A DNA stretch of 64,000 nt, taken from Stenogyne calaminthoides. Lineage: Eukaryota; Streptophyta; Magnoliopsida; Lamiales; Lamiaceae. The stretch covers positions 14,750,175 to 14,814,174 of the forward strand of contig JBBCBC010000025.1 in NCBI GenBank assembly GCA_037126765.1. Reading direction: 5' to 3'. The position numbers and the translations under genes are program-made. Below, piece by piece: positions 24,701 to 34,849 of the stretch. The notes below the pieces were generated by a model, which worked only from the letters and a program-made list of their open reading frames with translations, was not told the DNA's origin and did no database searches. Every line of letters starts with the position of its first letter. The first letter of the stretch is position 1.

Positions 24701-26920
24701 ACTCCAACAGTGGAACACACCGTTGCTCAAATTGAAAATGCAGCTATATCAAGGAGTCCGGTCTCAGCTCTTCAAGATCTTGGAAATCTAAGCCGACAGG
24801 TGGTAAACTCAGTATTTTTAGCTACTAAATGCAAAGTTTACTGTCATGATTTTCTATGGGGACTTGATTCTCAATTTAGTTGTCTAGTTCATACAGCTTA
24901 CACTATGCGGTTCACAACACAGTTTTCTGGACTCAAAGCTCTGTTTTGGCATTTTACTTTTCATGCATATTCTTATTAGATAAGTTTTTTTCTACACAGG
25001 AGCTTGGAGATGCTCTTGTGGAAAGTGCAATGACAATAAATAATCACGATAGGGAGTTGGGGAAACTTCGACTTAGACAGATACAGGTCCATCAAGATAT
25101 AACAGATTTACAAGGTTTCTCTTATACTCTCTTTTACTTATTTCCCGTATCTTGCATTTATCCATGTCTGATCGCTTAATCCATACTTGGTTTTATTGCA
25201 ATTGGTAATATTTAATCATTCCCTTGTCATGTAGATTAAATATCTTTGTATCTGAACTCTAATTACATTTCACTATTAGATAATTCCTTGTATTTCAACT
25301 ACTATTGGGTTTTCCTGTAAGAGATCAATTCAAAGTTGTATCGATATTGAAGTTCTTTATCAGAACTATTTCTCTTCCTGTAAGTTTTTATAGATGATTG
25401 ATAATCTAAGGACTTCGTAGGCTTAGAAATTAAGTCAGACCGATTTTGATAATGAAATGGGTTCTTGTATATATAATTGTTGACATACGAATGAGAAACA
25501 TTGAAAAGATGGAAATTGTGCTGTCTAATTCCTCAAGCCACTAGTTACCTTGACAAATTCGGCTCTCCATTTTCATTTTCTGATGTTTGCTGATTATTTT
25601 CCAGCTTCTGTGGATGGTGTATCGACTATGTACACGTGTGACAAAGAGTTGGTATTAAAGCAGATTGAAAGCAAAAAGGAATCAGCAGCATTTGTAGTCT
25701 GCAAAATACCATTTGAATCGAGGCCGCAAGACGTTTTGGGGGTTGTAGCTCTTCTAGGAACAGTGCATAGCATCGAGCTTAGCAGGTTTTCTTCTTCTGC
25801 ACTTGCCTTCATTGAAGACAAATTTAGTTTAAGTGAAATGTTACTGAATTTTCTGTTATTATTAGAATGTTGGCTGAATTTCTCGGTGAGGATCAAATGC
25901 TCGCCATTGCATGCAGAAACATTACAGCAGCACATCATCTCAAGGCCCAATACCTCGGAGAAACTCTCCGTAGAGGATATCATGTTGTGTGCCTAGAGGA
26001 AATCAGGTAGTTAAAAATAACAATTTCCTTGTTTTATTGTTTCAAAAATCTCTAAAGGTGGCGTAATTTTCATCTAATACTTTGAGAATTTTGAGTGATT
26101 TTGTTATCCTTTGTAATATGATTGGGCTAGTGGTCCATAAAACCCAATATAATATGATAAATTAGCATCGTTTCGTGTACGAAACCATCTCATATAAGTT
26201 TTTGTCTTTATGTCATCTTGTTATTGTCCACAGGTCAAGATTTACGAAGCCGAGTATTGATTCCCAACAGCTACTGCCCTTGGAGGCGCCTACTTTACCA
26301 AGTGGCAATGTTCTTCCAGGCTTTTTGGGGTATGCTGTTAACATGATAGATATAGAAGAGAACCATACTCAATGGAGAACAGAGAGTGGTTATGGCCTCC
26401 GTGAGACATTATTTTATTGCCTTTTTGGCGAGCTTCAAGTCTACGAAGACAGCGAGAGCATGATGTCGGCCCAATCTTGCATCAAAGGCGGAGCTCTGTC
26501 GTTGGATGGCTGTATCGTGAGAAGAAATGGTCATTTCTCTCTTGGCTATTCGTACGTATTTCACGCTTACTAAGCTTAGAATCAGATCTATAGTTTGCAT
26601 GAACAAATAGAGCAACACTCGGGTACATCAATTGCATGGTGCAACTGGTGCACAACTTCTACTATTCAATAAAAAAAACAAATATTGTTCAGTGACATCA
26701 ACTAATTCTGAGTGTTTTATAATTCAGGGAACCCCCGGAAATCTTGTTTCCAGTGAGGCTCTCTGCACGTGCCTTGCGGGCTTTAAAGTCGTTGGTCAAG
26801 AAAAGGTCGGAGATGGCAGAGATAAACAAGCGTATAGACGAGGAACAGAACGCCTACGTACAAGCTAAGGAGAAGTTTTTTATGACTAAAGATAAGTATA
26901 ACAGCTCATCTCAAAATTGA
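12753..26920 (+). CDS. GMI1: GMI1-like GHKL-ATPase / SMC-hinge protein (39 coding exons)
   Basis: Related to Arabidopsis GMI1, a nuclear protein of somatic homologous recombination and DNA-damage response, and to animal SMCHD1. Exons by GT-AG and phase: 12753-13148, 13232-13261, 13385-13471, 13547-13602, 14131-14211, 14749-14821, 14904-14959, 15049-15154, 15245-15313, 15839-15925, 16278-16322, 16567-16702, 16834-16895, 16993-17121, 17237-17327, 17435 (or 17457)-17490, 18486-18561, 18734-18916, 19105-19263, 19504-19525, 19610-19724, 19807-19923, 20379-20687, 20784-20893, 21863-22040, 22109-22217, 22354-22448, 22621-22743, 23085-23151, 23273-23358, 23513-23794, 23883-24134, 24240-24410, 24491-24799, 25000-25114, 25605-25785, 25866-26006, 26234-26551, 26728-26920. 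With the 17435 acceptor the product is 1756 aa. GHKL motifs: ALADLIDNSLQA (166-177), FDSGPGM (201-207) and GMFGYGGP (245-252). The middle is a long beta-rich region. Exons 32-34 form a repeated Ser/Pro-rich linker. A predicted helix (about 1442-1479) leads into the SMC hinge (about 1480-1690; GVVALLGTVHS, GYGLRETLF), and a charged helical tail closes the protein. With the conventional acceptor 17457 the frame breaks and meets TAG at the start of exon 17. Confidence 0.9.
13385..14959 (+). other. GHKL ATP-binding core of the GMI1-like gene
   Basis: Exons 3-7 encode the N box (DLIDNS, split across exons 3 and 4), the DxGxGM motif in exon 5, and the glycine-rich lid segment in exons 6-7. The residue four before the N-box Asn, the general base Glu in most GHKL ATPases, is Asp (residue 169). 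Confidence 0.8.
17841..18482 (+). repeat. Tandem duplication inside intron 16
   Basis: Two head-to-tail copies of about 320 bp, 17841 to about 18157 and about 18160 to 18482. Both begin ATATACTGTAGTCT and share GGAATTACTACTTGATG and CTATGCATGGATGGCTTAC. Divergence is low. Only the second copy ends in the used acceptor TTTCAG before exon 17. Confidence 0.9.
23860..24799 (+). repeat. Triplicated exon block (exons 32, 33, 34)
   Basis: Exons 32, 33 and 34 share VxxENxxxExN, a segment ending HSPSL or HTPSL, and a xEKxxAFSP-like segment before the terminal SLKQ/SKKQ/SKKC. The upstream intron ends are also alike (GAACAAGTTGAT... or GAACGAGCTTGAT... before the acceptor). In the first two copies the exon stops at CAG|GTATCGTCC. 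In the third, the aligned bases (TGCGTGTCGTCCAACTG) are read through as coding. Confidence 0.85.
25605..26920 (+). other. SMC hinge and C-terminal tail of the GMI1-like gene
   Basis: Exons 36-39 carry hinge-type motifs: DVLGVVALLGTV, then AHHLKAQYLGETLRRGYHVV, then FLGYAVNMI and TLFYCLFGELQVY. A charged helical tail (KKRSEMAEINKRIDEEQ) precedes the stop at 26918-26920. In SMCHD1 and DMS3 the hinge mediates dimerisation and nucleic-acid contact. That role here is inferred. Confidence 0.8.
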
Positions 26921-27873
26921 TCACATTGCAGTTGGTGAAAAGGGAAACCACATTTTGTTTATGTGTGTATATGCATATTCTGTGTAGTTTTGCAGTGAAG
27001 ACGATTAACAAGTCCTTTCAGGTAGTAAATATTGTCGTTGTGGTCTTCTATTTTGCTTGAAGTATTGAGATTAATCGCAGTAATTATTCTCCATAACTAA
27101 TTCATACATGCATCTAGTACAAAAGGAATTTCCTTTCGATATCCATCTACACGTGAGTGAATTTGTTTATAGCTTAAAAAATATGTTGCTTTCATTTAAA
27201 AAGAAAATTAATTGACAAATGAAAAGTTATGTCAAAAACGATTCATCACTTACATTTACGTTCTATTTCGATGGATGAATTTAAAATTTATGGATTTTAC
27301 ACAAAAATTATTACTCTCAAATGAATTTACAAATATTTAGATTTGAAAATTTAATTTAAAATGAAGGGATTTAAAATATTTATTCAAAATCTAGCCATTT
27401 GAATTACCTTCTCTCTATATCTTCCCCCTTCGCTCTTTTCCCTTCTATCTTGTCTCTCGAAATTGATAAAATATATGCATTCTCACCTTTATTATTTTTC
27501 AAATCTATTCATTTCAAATACTCCATATCGAAATGGAGCCTTTCTTCACTTAATTTTTTTTTTTAAAAAAAATTCCACTTTACGTTTATACATGAAATTG
27601 ATGAAATATTATTTCTACTGAGTGTTATTGAAGCAATTCTCATAGATTAAATGGAGTTTCATCTCACGAAATGAGATCGTAATTCTTATAAAAAGTGCTT
27701 TAGTTTCGCGCAAAAAACTGCCGCCATTTTTTTTTTACATTAAACGAAAAACTCAAATTAATACTTCCTTAATTCCAAATCCCCTCAAAATTAGAAACAA
27801 ACAACCCTAAATGAAGTCATGTTCCGTTTAAAAAAATCGACCAACAAAATGTAAGTAAAAAATGGTTGAATTA
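26921..27873 (+). other. 3' UTR and AT-rich intergenic DNA
   Basis: The first 150-200 bases are probably the 3' UTR of the GMI1-like gene, though no unambiguous poly(A) signal was chosen. The rest shows no coding signal. Confidence 0.5.
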
Positions 27874-28252
27874 TCAACCAAACTTTCGCGTTTTCTGCTT
27901 ATGTGAGGGAGGCAAATCGTCGGAAAACATACGTGTGATTCTTTTCCACCGATCAGAACAAATATATGGATACAAATCCTCAATGTTCATGCTATCAAAA
28001 CCACCACTCAGATTCTGGTTCAATAAGCAAGATGGAACGCCTGGAGTCTCTTTCAAATGCTCCGTGAAGCTGCAAAAGAAGGCTCGAAGCATTTGCAAGA
28101 CGAATTTCTTCGCCAAAGCTCCATTGCCGATCTTTTCTGCACACAATTTCACCAAATTCTTTAACCCAATCAACAGATCAATTTCAGGCTCAGTTAAAGA
28201 GCAAATCCATCTAACGTCATCAATGTCGTTATTGCCAAAAAATGCTACTTGA
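27874..28252 (-). pseudogene. Fragment of a plant coding gene, possibly MPS1/PRD2-like C-terminus
   Basis: A reading frame from about 28252 to the stop at 27874 begins VAFFGNNDIDDVRWICSL and ends SDDLPPSHKQKTRKFG. The helical, leucine-rich composition looks like real exon sequence. From memory of the family it resembles the C-terminal part of MULTIPOLAR SPINDLE 1 / PRD2, a meiotic break-formation protein, but this is uncertain. A nearby ATG (about 28256) is one base out of frame, and no upstream exons were recognised within the next kilobase. It is therefore best treated as a fragment. Confidence 0.4.
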
Positions 28253-28942
28253 ATCCATTAACTGATAGATATTCAAAGTTAGGGTTTCAGCGATTCGGTA
28301 TGTGTTTAAAGAGTTCAATGAAAGAACCAATTCAAAGTTTTCACACATCAAAATGTTTTCGGTATGGGCCGGCCCATATAGCACTTGTTTTATTCTGCTT
28401 TTAACATGTAACTTTTGTTATTCAACATTCATATATTATTGTAGGGTGGACATTCGGGTTCACCCCTCGAGGGCATAAAGTTTGTGATCAAATCTCTCAT
28501 ACGAGAAAAATATGACAAAAACTGTTAGCACAATCAACGTCCACATCCCCTAAAGTATTAAAAGACCAATGCCCAAATTACACTCTGTTTTAATAATTTT
28601 TTTTACTATCATCACTATAAATATGAAATTACATAAATTTATGTCTAATTTGTCTTAGTAAAAAAATGGATATATCTTAATCTTAAGCTTAATAATATAT
28701 ATTGATAAACTTGATTCAGCCTATGTAAAAAAAAACCACATTAATTCTATAAAAATTCAATTCAACCAGATTACTAAGTTGTTATCGACTTCATTGCAGA
28801 AACTGAATAATCTTCATGTATTCAATTTCATGTGTAATCTCCTCCTTCTCCTAAAGCAATCTTCTCCACAATAATATAAAAATCTGAAAATAAAAAAATG
28901 GTATTAGAACTTTGAAAAATAATACAAACAAATAATAAAATT
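28253..28942. other. Intergenic sequence
   Basis: AT-rich with no supported feature. A sharp junction at 28943 marks the start of sequence duplicated at 61004. Confidence 0.5.
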
Positions 28943-29199
28943 CATGTTCTTAATGCTATAGAAAAAAAAATCGACAAATAGGATCTAATGAATCTACGAA
29001 TATCTTCTGAATATGCTTCAATTAGAATGATCTAGACATCTATACTTCTTCAAATCATTTACAAGTAATCTTCTTCATGTGTGCACAATACGAATGATCT
29101 GTAAAAAAAATAAGGGAATATGATTGATTTTTGAATGATCTACACAAATCAATAAATATGAGAATGATTTGCACAAATATGAAACACAAAACAAATAAT
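28943..29199. repeat. Flank shared with 61004-61259
   Basis: Nearly identical to 61004-61259, with a few substitutions and a one-base poly-A difference. It ends in the ATAAT that is the left target duplication of the Copia element. It probably belongs to the Helitron 5' region that continues at 37911. Confidence 0.9.
29195..29199. other. Left target-site duplication, ATAAT
   Basis: ATAAT abuts the LTR start at 29200 and matches ATAAT at 37906-37910 beyond the other LTR. Confidence 0.9.
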
Positions 29200-30746
29200 T
29201 GTTGGAATATAGAGACACGTAAACATGTAATACATACGCAGCGGAAATAAACAGTTCACCAACAACGAACAATTAATTGCAAAATTCAATTACGTTAAAC
29301 ATAAAGAGAATCCTTACAGTAATTCGTATGCAGATTTCTCAATTATGGTATCCATGTAATCCCCGTTCACAGACTTGCACAGATTCGCCAGCGTTGAATC
29401 CCAAGACGAATTTGCTATGAAAATTATAACTCTAGATTTCATGGAGAAATTAGGTTTTCTTGTGTGTTTAATGAATCCCTAGGATCACATATATATAGGG
29501 GAAGCCCATCTTAAAGATTAAGCAATCTTTATTAGGAAGATTATTTCCTAATCTTGCAAATCACATCTCCTAGATATGATTTCCCTAAACATATTTTCCT
29601 ACAATAATATTCCATATATTATTTTGGGATTCCTATTTAATTAAATCTAATTTAATTAAACAATAATAATAATTAATTCCAAATTAATATATTATTAATT
29701 AATTCTCCATAAATTAAATATCAAATCCAATTTAATATTTAATCAACCAACTATAATCCGTAAAAAAGAATCACTTGTTGTGTGACCCATAGACCCTCAT
29801 ATATCGAGCGATTAGTCAAACTAACGGTCTTAATTGAACCATAGACAATAAATCAGACATTCTCAATATATGAGGTATGTTGCGAGAAACGTGCAACTAC
29901 CTTTAACTAAAATATGGGCTATTACGATAACTTCATTTCATTCGCGAATACTCGATTAAGTCTTGAACATGATGAAGCGTCTATTCAAATAACTTAATCA
30001 TATTATCTCTAATCACTAATTGATCATGTTTGTCACACTTAGCCACAAAGTCTAAGTTGACGTGCATCGGCCGATGACTTAGATCCAATTATGATGAGAA
30101 GATGAGTATTCTCTCTAAATCTACTTTGAGGAATGAATCATGTTCTTGGCTCAACTACCACTCACATGCACTTCGTGATGAACCCAATCCAAGTCATATC
30201 TACCCATGGAAGGGTGCAAGCGTCAGTCATGGTTAAAGTTCATCACTCCACACATGCCGTGCGTATTGACCTCAAGTCAAAAGAGTATCGCATCGCTCCC
30301 ACTAACCGAGACACCCGTAGACACATATAGTGGAACTACATCAAACGATTTCTCGGATGGGTATACCAATACCCTCTAAGGTATCTGTGCATCCATCATG
30401 AGATACCTAGTATCTCGTAGTAAGTGAGATCTTACTACACTCTCTAAGAGTATGATGCAAATCGCACACCAATCTCAATTGCATCATCAATATCCCATTC
30501 TTGATGATCCTTGATCGGGGCCATTTGAGAATCATGCTTAAGTCATCTGAGTTCTCACAACCTCAATTACATCAATGACTCATGGGAACACATATAAGAA
30601 CAAATGCAAACAATCAAACATAATATTCGAACAAGTGTAATGACATACATTTAATATTAATCAAACAGTTATATTAAACCAATACTGAATATTATCTTAG
30701 CATTATGTCCTTACAAATGACTGTCTCTAGGACACTAACACTAACA
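29200..30746 (-). repeat. 3' LTR of the Copia element
   Basis: On the plus strand it runs from TGTTGGAATATAGAG to CACTAACACTAACA (1547 bp). A polypurine-type AATTGGGAGAT (minus strand) adjoins at 30747. Confidence 0.9.
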
Positions 30747-31029
30747 ATCTCCCAATTGAACTAGAGTCAATCACCTGCATGTCTACCCCTAGACCATCAA
30801 ATGTTTAGTGTGTACATGAACACTTATGAGTTTTGGTGAAAGGATCTGCCAAATCATCTTGTGTGGAAACACGTTCTAATTCTATTTCTCCTATCGTTAT
30901 GTTCTCTCGGATCAAATGATAAGCCTGGGTACATGCTTGCTTCTGTTTGTTGATCTCGGTTCCTTTGCTAGTGCAATCGCACCAGCGTTGTCTCAATACA
31001 ACTTTATTAGACAATTGGCACTCAGAACT

Positions 31030-32277
31030 ACCCCCAGTTCTCTAAAGAACTATAAAATTCAGACAGCCTCCTTGAGGCTTCTGATACATCAATGTACTCA
31101 GCTTCGGTTGTTGAATCTGTGGTCGACTCTTACTTGAAACTATTCCAACTGACCGCCCCATCATTGAGAGTGAAATATAACCTGACTGTGATTTGTAATC
31201 ATCACAGTCAGATTGGAAACTTGCGTCAGCGTAACCAGTTACTACTAGTTCTGACTGTCCACCATAGACAAATAAACATTCTTCAGTTCGTCTAAAATAC
31301 TTCAGAATGGTCTTGACAGCAATCCAGTGAGACTCACCCGGATTCTGTTGGTATCTAATAGTGATGCTGACAGCGTAGGCCACATTGGGCCTAGTGCAAG
31401 TCATGACGTACATGATTGACCGAATTGTAGATGCATATGAGACATCTTTCATGTGCTTGATATCAACTTCACTAGAAGGACAATCCTTCTTTGATAGCTT
31501 TATCCCATGATTTTTCGGTAGAGACCCTCTCTTAGAGTTTTCCATCGCAAAATGCTTCAACACCTTATCTACATAGGTGGACTGTGACAGCCCCAACATC
31601 TTCTTGGATCTATCCCTGTGGATCTTGATCCCTAAGATGTAGCAGACTTCACCAAGATCCTTCATCATGAAGGTCTTTGATAACCAATCTGTCACGGACT
31701 GCATGAGCGGGATATTGTTTCCCATAATCAATATGTTATCGACATATACGACTATAAAGATAATATTCTTCCCGCTGTGTTTACGATAAACGTATGGGTC
31801 TTCTGAATTTCTGATGAAGTCAAAAGATTTGACAGCCTCATCAAAACGGATATTCCAACTCCTAGAAGCTTGCTTCAATCCATAAGTGGATCGTTTAAGC
31901 TTGCACACTAGATTAAATTTTGGCTTTGATACAAAACCTTCCGGTTGAGTTATAAACACTTCCTTATCAATGTTTCCATTGAGGAAAACTGTTTTGACGT
32001 CCATCTGTCAAATATCATAATCGTGGTGTGCTGCTACCGCAAGTAAAATTCGAATGGATTTGATCTTAGCAACAGGTGAGAAAATCTCATCATAGTCAAT
32101 GCCTTCGCGTTGACTATAACCTTTCGCCACCAACCTAGCCTTGTAAGTTTGTACCTTGCCGTTTGCATCAGTCTTACATTTGTAGACCCATTTGCAACCT
32201 ATGGGTTTGACCCCCTTTGGCAGTTCAACCAAGTCCCAGACTTGATTGGTGTACATTGAGTCCATCTTGGATTTCAT
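31030..32277 (-). pseudogene. Copia reverse transcriptase / RNase H
   Basis: Reading leftward from about 32277, the reverse transcriptase starts with WDLVELPKGVKPIGCKWVYK and ARLVAKGYSQ. It then hits an in-frame TGA at 32008-32010, where related elements have Trp, before QMDVKTVFLNG. The usual YVDD active site reads YVDN (around 31740), so one catalytic Asp is lost. RNase H follows (GYADASF, SGY) and then shifts frame near 31110, just before the segment that would contain the catalytic Glu (TEAEYID in another frame). The enzyme would copy element RNA in virus-like particles. This copy cannot do so. Confidence 0.9.
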
Positions 32278-32445
32278 GGCTTCATGTCACTTCTCTGAGT
32301 CAACATCTAATGTTGCCTCAGTGTAAGTTCTGGGATCGTCTTTATCCGGGATCTCCACGTCATCATGTTCCTCTACAAGGAAACCATAATATCTAGTGGG
32401 CGGATTACGAATCCTAGTAGACTTACGAAGCTGTGGTTGTGCAGG

Positions 32446-33638
32446 CTATACATTCTGATCGTAAAAATTTTGTGGGGCATCGATTTCATCAATGTCCGGA
32501 GAGTCCTCAAGAGCTACACTTTCAGATGCCTCTTGGACGGGAGTTTGAACTATGTTGTTCGCATTCAGCCCACTTGGTGTTCGTTGCGAAGGTAATGCAA
32601 CTCCAATTATGCTCACACTGGTTGAAAGAGGATCACTTAGTGATAAACTTTCACCATGAGAGTTGCTGAATGCTCTCACCGATTCTTTGTCACGTTTCTT
32701 TGACAAATCATCAGTCTCTACGTTAATCTGTGGTTCTTGAATTTCTTCAAGTTCTATCATCTTACGACCTTGTTCCTTAAAGACATAGTCTTCTTCGAGG
32801 AACCTGACCTGTCTAGAAACAATCACTGTTTGTTTCTCAGGTAGATAGAAATAATATGCTTTAGTTTCCTTAGTATATCCCACAAAGTAACCCTTTTCAC
32901 CTTTGGATTCCAACTTGTCGGTAAGCATCTTTTTTCACAATCACGGGGCAACCCAATGTTTTGATATGTGTAAAAGTTGGCTTCTTGCCACACCATAGTT
33001 CATATGGTGTATGCTCAACCGATTTAGATGGAATCCTATTCAGAATGTAGATTGAGGTTTGTAACGCGTATCCCCATAAGAATGTCGGAAGAGAGGATAA
33101 ACTCATCATGGACCTCACCATATCCAACAAGGTTTGGTTTCTCCTCTCGGATACTCCGTTCATTTGCGGTGTTCCGGGAGGAGTCCACTGTGATTGGATT
33201 CCATGTAACTTCAAGTAATCAGTGAATTCATGGCTAAGGTATTCACCTCCTCGATCTGATCGAAGAGTCTTGATACTCTTACCAAGTTTCTTCTCTACTT
33301 CAGCTTTATACTCTTTGAATTTCTCAAAAGATTCGGATTTGTGTTTCATAAGATACACATACACGTACCTTGAGAAATCATCAGTAAAAGTGATGAAGTA
33401 GTCGAAGTGACCCCTAGCTAGAGTGGGCAATGGCCCACACGTATCACTGTGAATCAACTCTAGAACTTCTTTGGCACGTACCCTTTTCCCAGAAAAAAAG
33501 TTTGTTGATCATCTTGCCCTTGAGATAAGATTCACAATCTCCATAAGACTCAAAGTAAAATGGGGTTAAGTAGTCTAACTTTCTTAACCTTGCAATTCTT
33601 TTTTCGCTTGCATGACCAAGCCTCCAATGCCCCCACAA
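32446..33638 (-). pseudogene. Copia integrase
   Basis: The zinc-binding part lies at 33638-33500 (HWRLGHASEKRIARL) with one Cys of the CxxC pair replaced by Tyr. The catalytic core follows: HSDTCGP, TDDFSRYVYVY, LRSDRGGEY, and the Glu in NGVSERRNQ. A frameshift at about 32920 separates the core from the C-terminal segment (KGYFVGY, 32890-32446). The stop and shift make it inactive. Confidence 0.9.
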
Positions 33639-34092
33639 GTGAGTTGGGTTTTCCTGATTACTAAGCTTGAGTCTTTAATTTTGTTATTAAGAACGTTATT
33701 TCCACAATTCAACAAGTATAAATCATTCACTAAAGGAGCATTCCCACAATCCACACCATTTAACATGAAACAACAATTATTATCACTATAATGGAAGGAA
33801 AAACCCTCAATGTCTAACATAGGAATGAAAATAATATTGTGAGTAATAGAAAGAACGAAATGACAATCATTAAGTTCTCATCTAAAACCAAAGGGTAAGT
33901 CTAACATATAAGTCCACACACGTTCAGTAGCAACTCTTGCTCCATTTCCACATGTAAGACGACTTCACCTGGCCTAACTGCCCTAAGACACATGAGCCCC
34001 ATCACATTTGTACAAATGTGTGACCCACATCCGGTATCTAATACCCAGCAGTTAGCGCTATTAGTGGACATGTTTATCTTAATAACAAACAT
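33584..34092 (-). pseudogene. Copia protease and GAG-pre-integrase segment
   Basis: The aspartic protease signature appears as WVLDTGCGSHICTN at about 34057-34016. It is followed by the pre-integrase region (33820-33660, reading around LYLLNC). Frames are interrupted between the two parts. Confidence 0.8.
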
Positions 34093-34199
34093 ACATGTTC
34101 TAGTGCCAGAAACACCCAGTGCATTCCTTTCGAAACCAGAACCTTACTGTCCTTCTTCCAGTGCCCTTTTCTGCTTAAAGTAGAGTCACACATCCTTGT

Positions 34200-34600
34200 C
34201 TACCCGCTCTTTTCTTTGAACACCATCTTAGCGATAGTGAACTCAAAGTCCTGAGCACATTGTGAAGTTCAGGCATGGTTGCATCCGTCTTATTCATATT
34301 GTAGTTCATAATGAAGCTAGAATATGAATTCAGGAGCGATTGGAGGATGACATAAATGAAAACATTGGACTTTTAGCTCAATGCCTAAATTACCAGGTTT
34401 CTCAATTAGGCCTATCATCTCAAGCACATGAGGTGAAAACTTCCATCCTTTAGCTAACCGGCATCTGAACAGATCTCTCATCACTTCATAAATCTCAGAA
34501 CGAGATTCAGAATCAAAGAGATCCTTCAGATGCTTGAGCATCTCGAAAGGACCCATTTTCTCATGTTGCCTTAAGCAATTCGAAAGTTATGCCGAGCAAC
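34200..34600 (-). pseudogene. Copia gag fragment
   Basis: Motifs of UBN2-type gag are seen, KMGPFEMLKHLKDLF and HVLEMIGLIEK (34560-34400). A piece reading NMNKTDATMPELHNVL follows in another frame (about 34300-34250). Several frame breaks are present. The N-terminal part, up to about 34750, is too decayed to delimit. Confidence 0.75.
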
Positions 34601-34849
34601 ATCACACACTGCGTCTGGGAAGTATCCTCTTGATGCTTCTTCTGAGCTGCTACGTCAAACGTAGTTGTCTCAAGGAAACAACTGCAGGGGTAACAGGGAT
34701 TGACGTGTCCAACACGTACTCAATCTTTTCTTGCCTTAGCACCAAACGAACGTTTAGGTGCCAGTCCAAAAAATTTGGCCTAGCCAATTTGTTTGTTTCC
34801 AAAACACATCTCAATGACATTTATACATTTCAACTAGCCTAGAGAAATA

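Noticed and set aside
27866..28252. 128-codon plus-strand frame
   Set aside because: It is the antisense of the better-supported minus-strand fragment, whose product has normal protein character.
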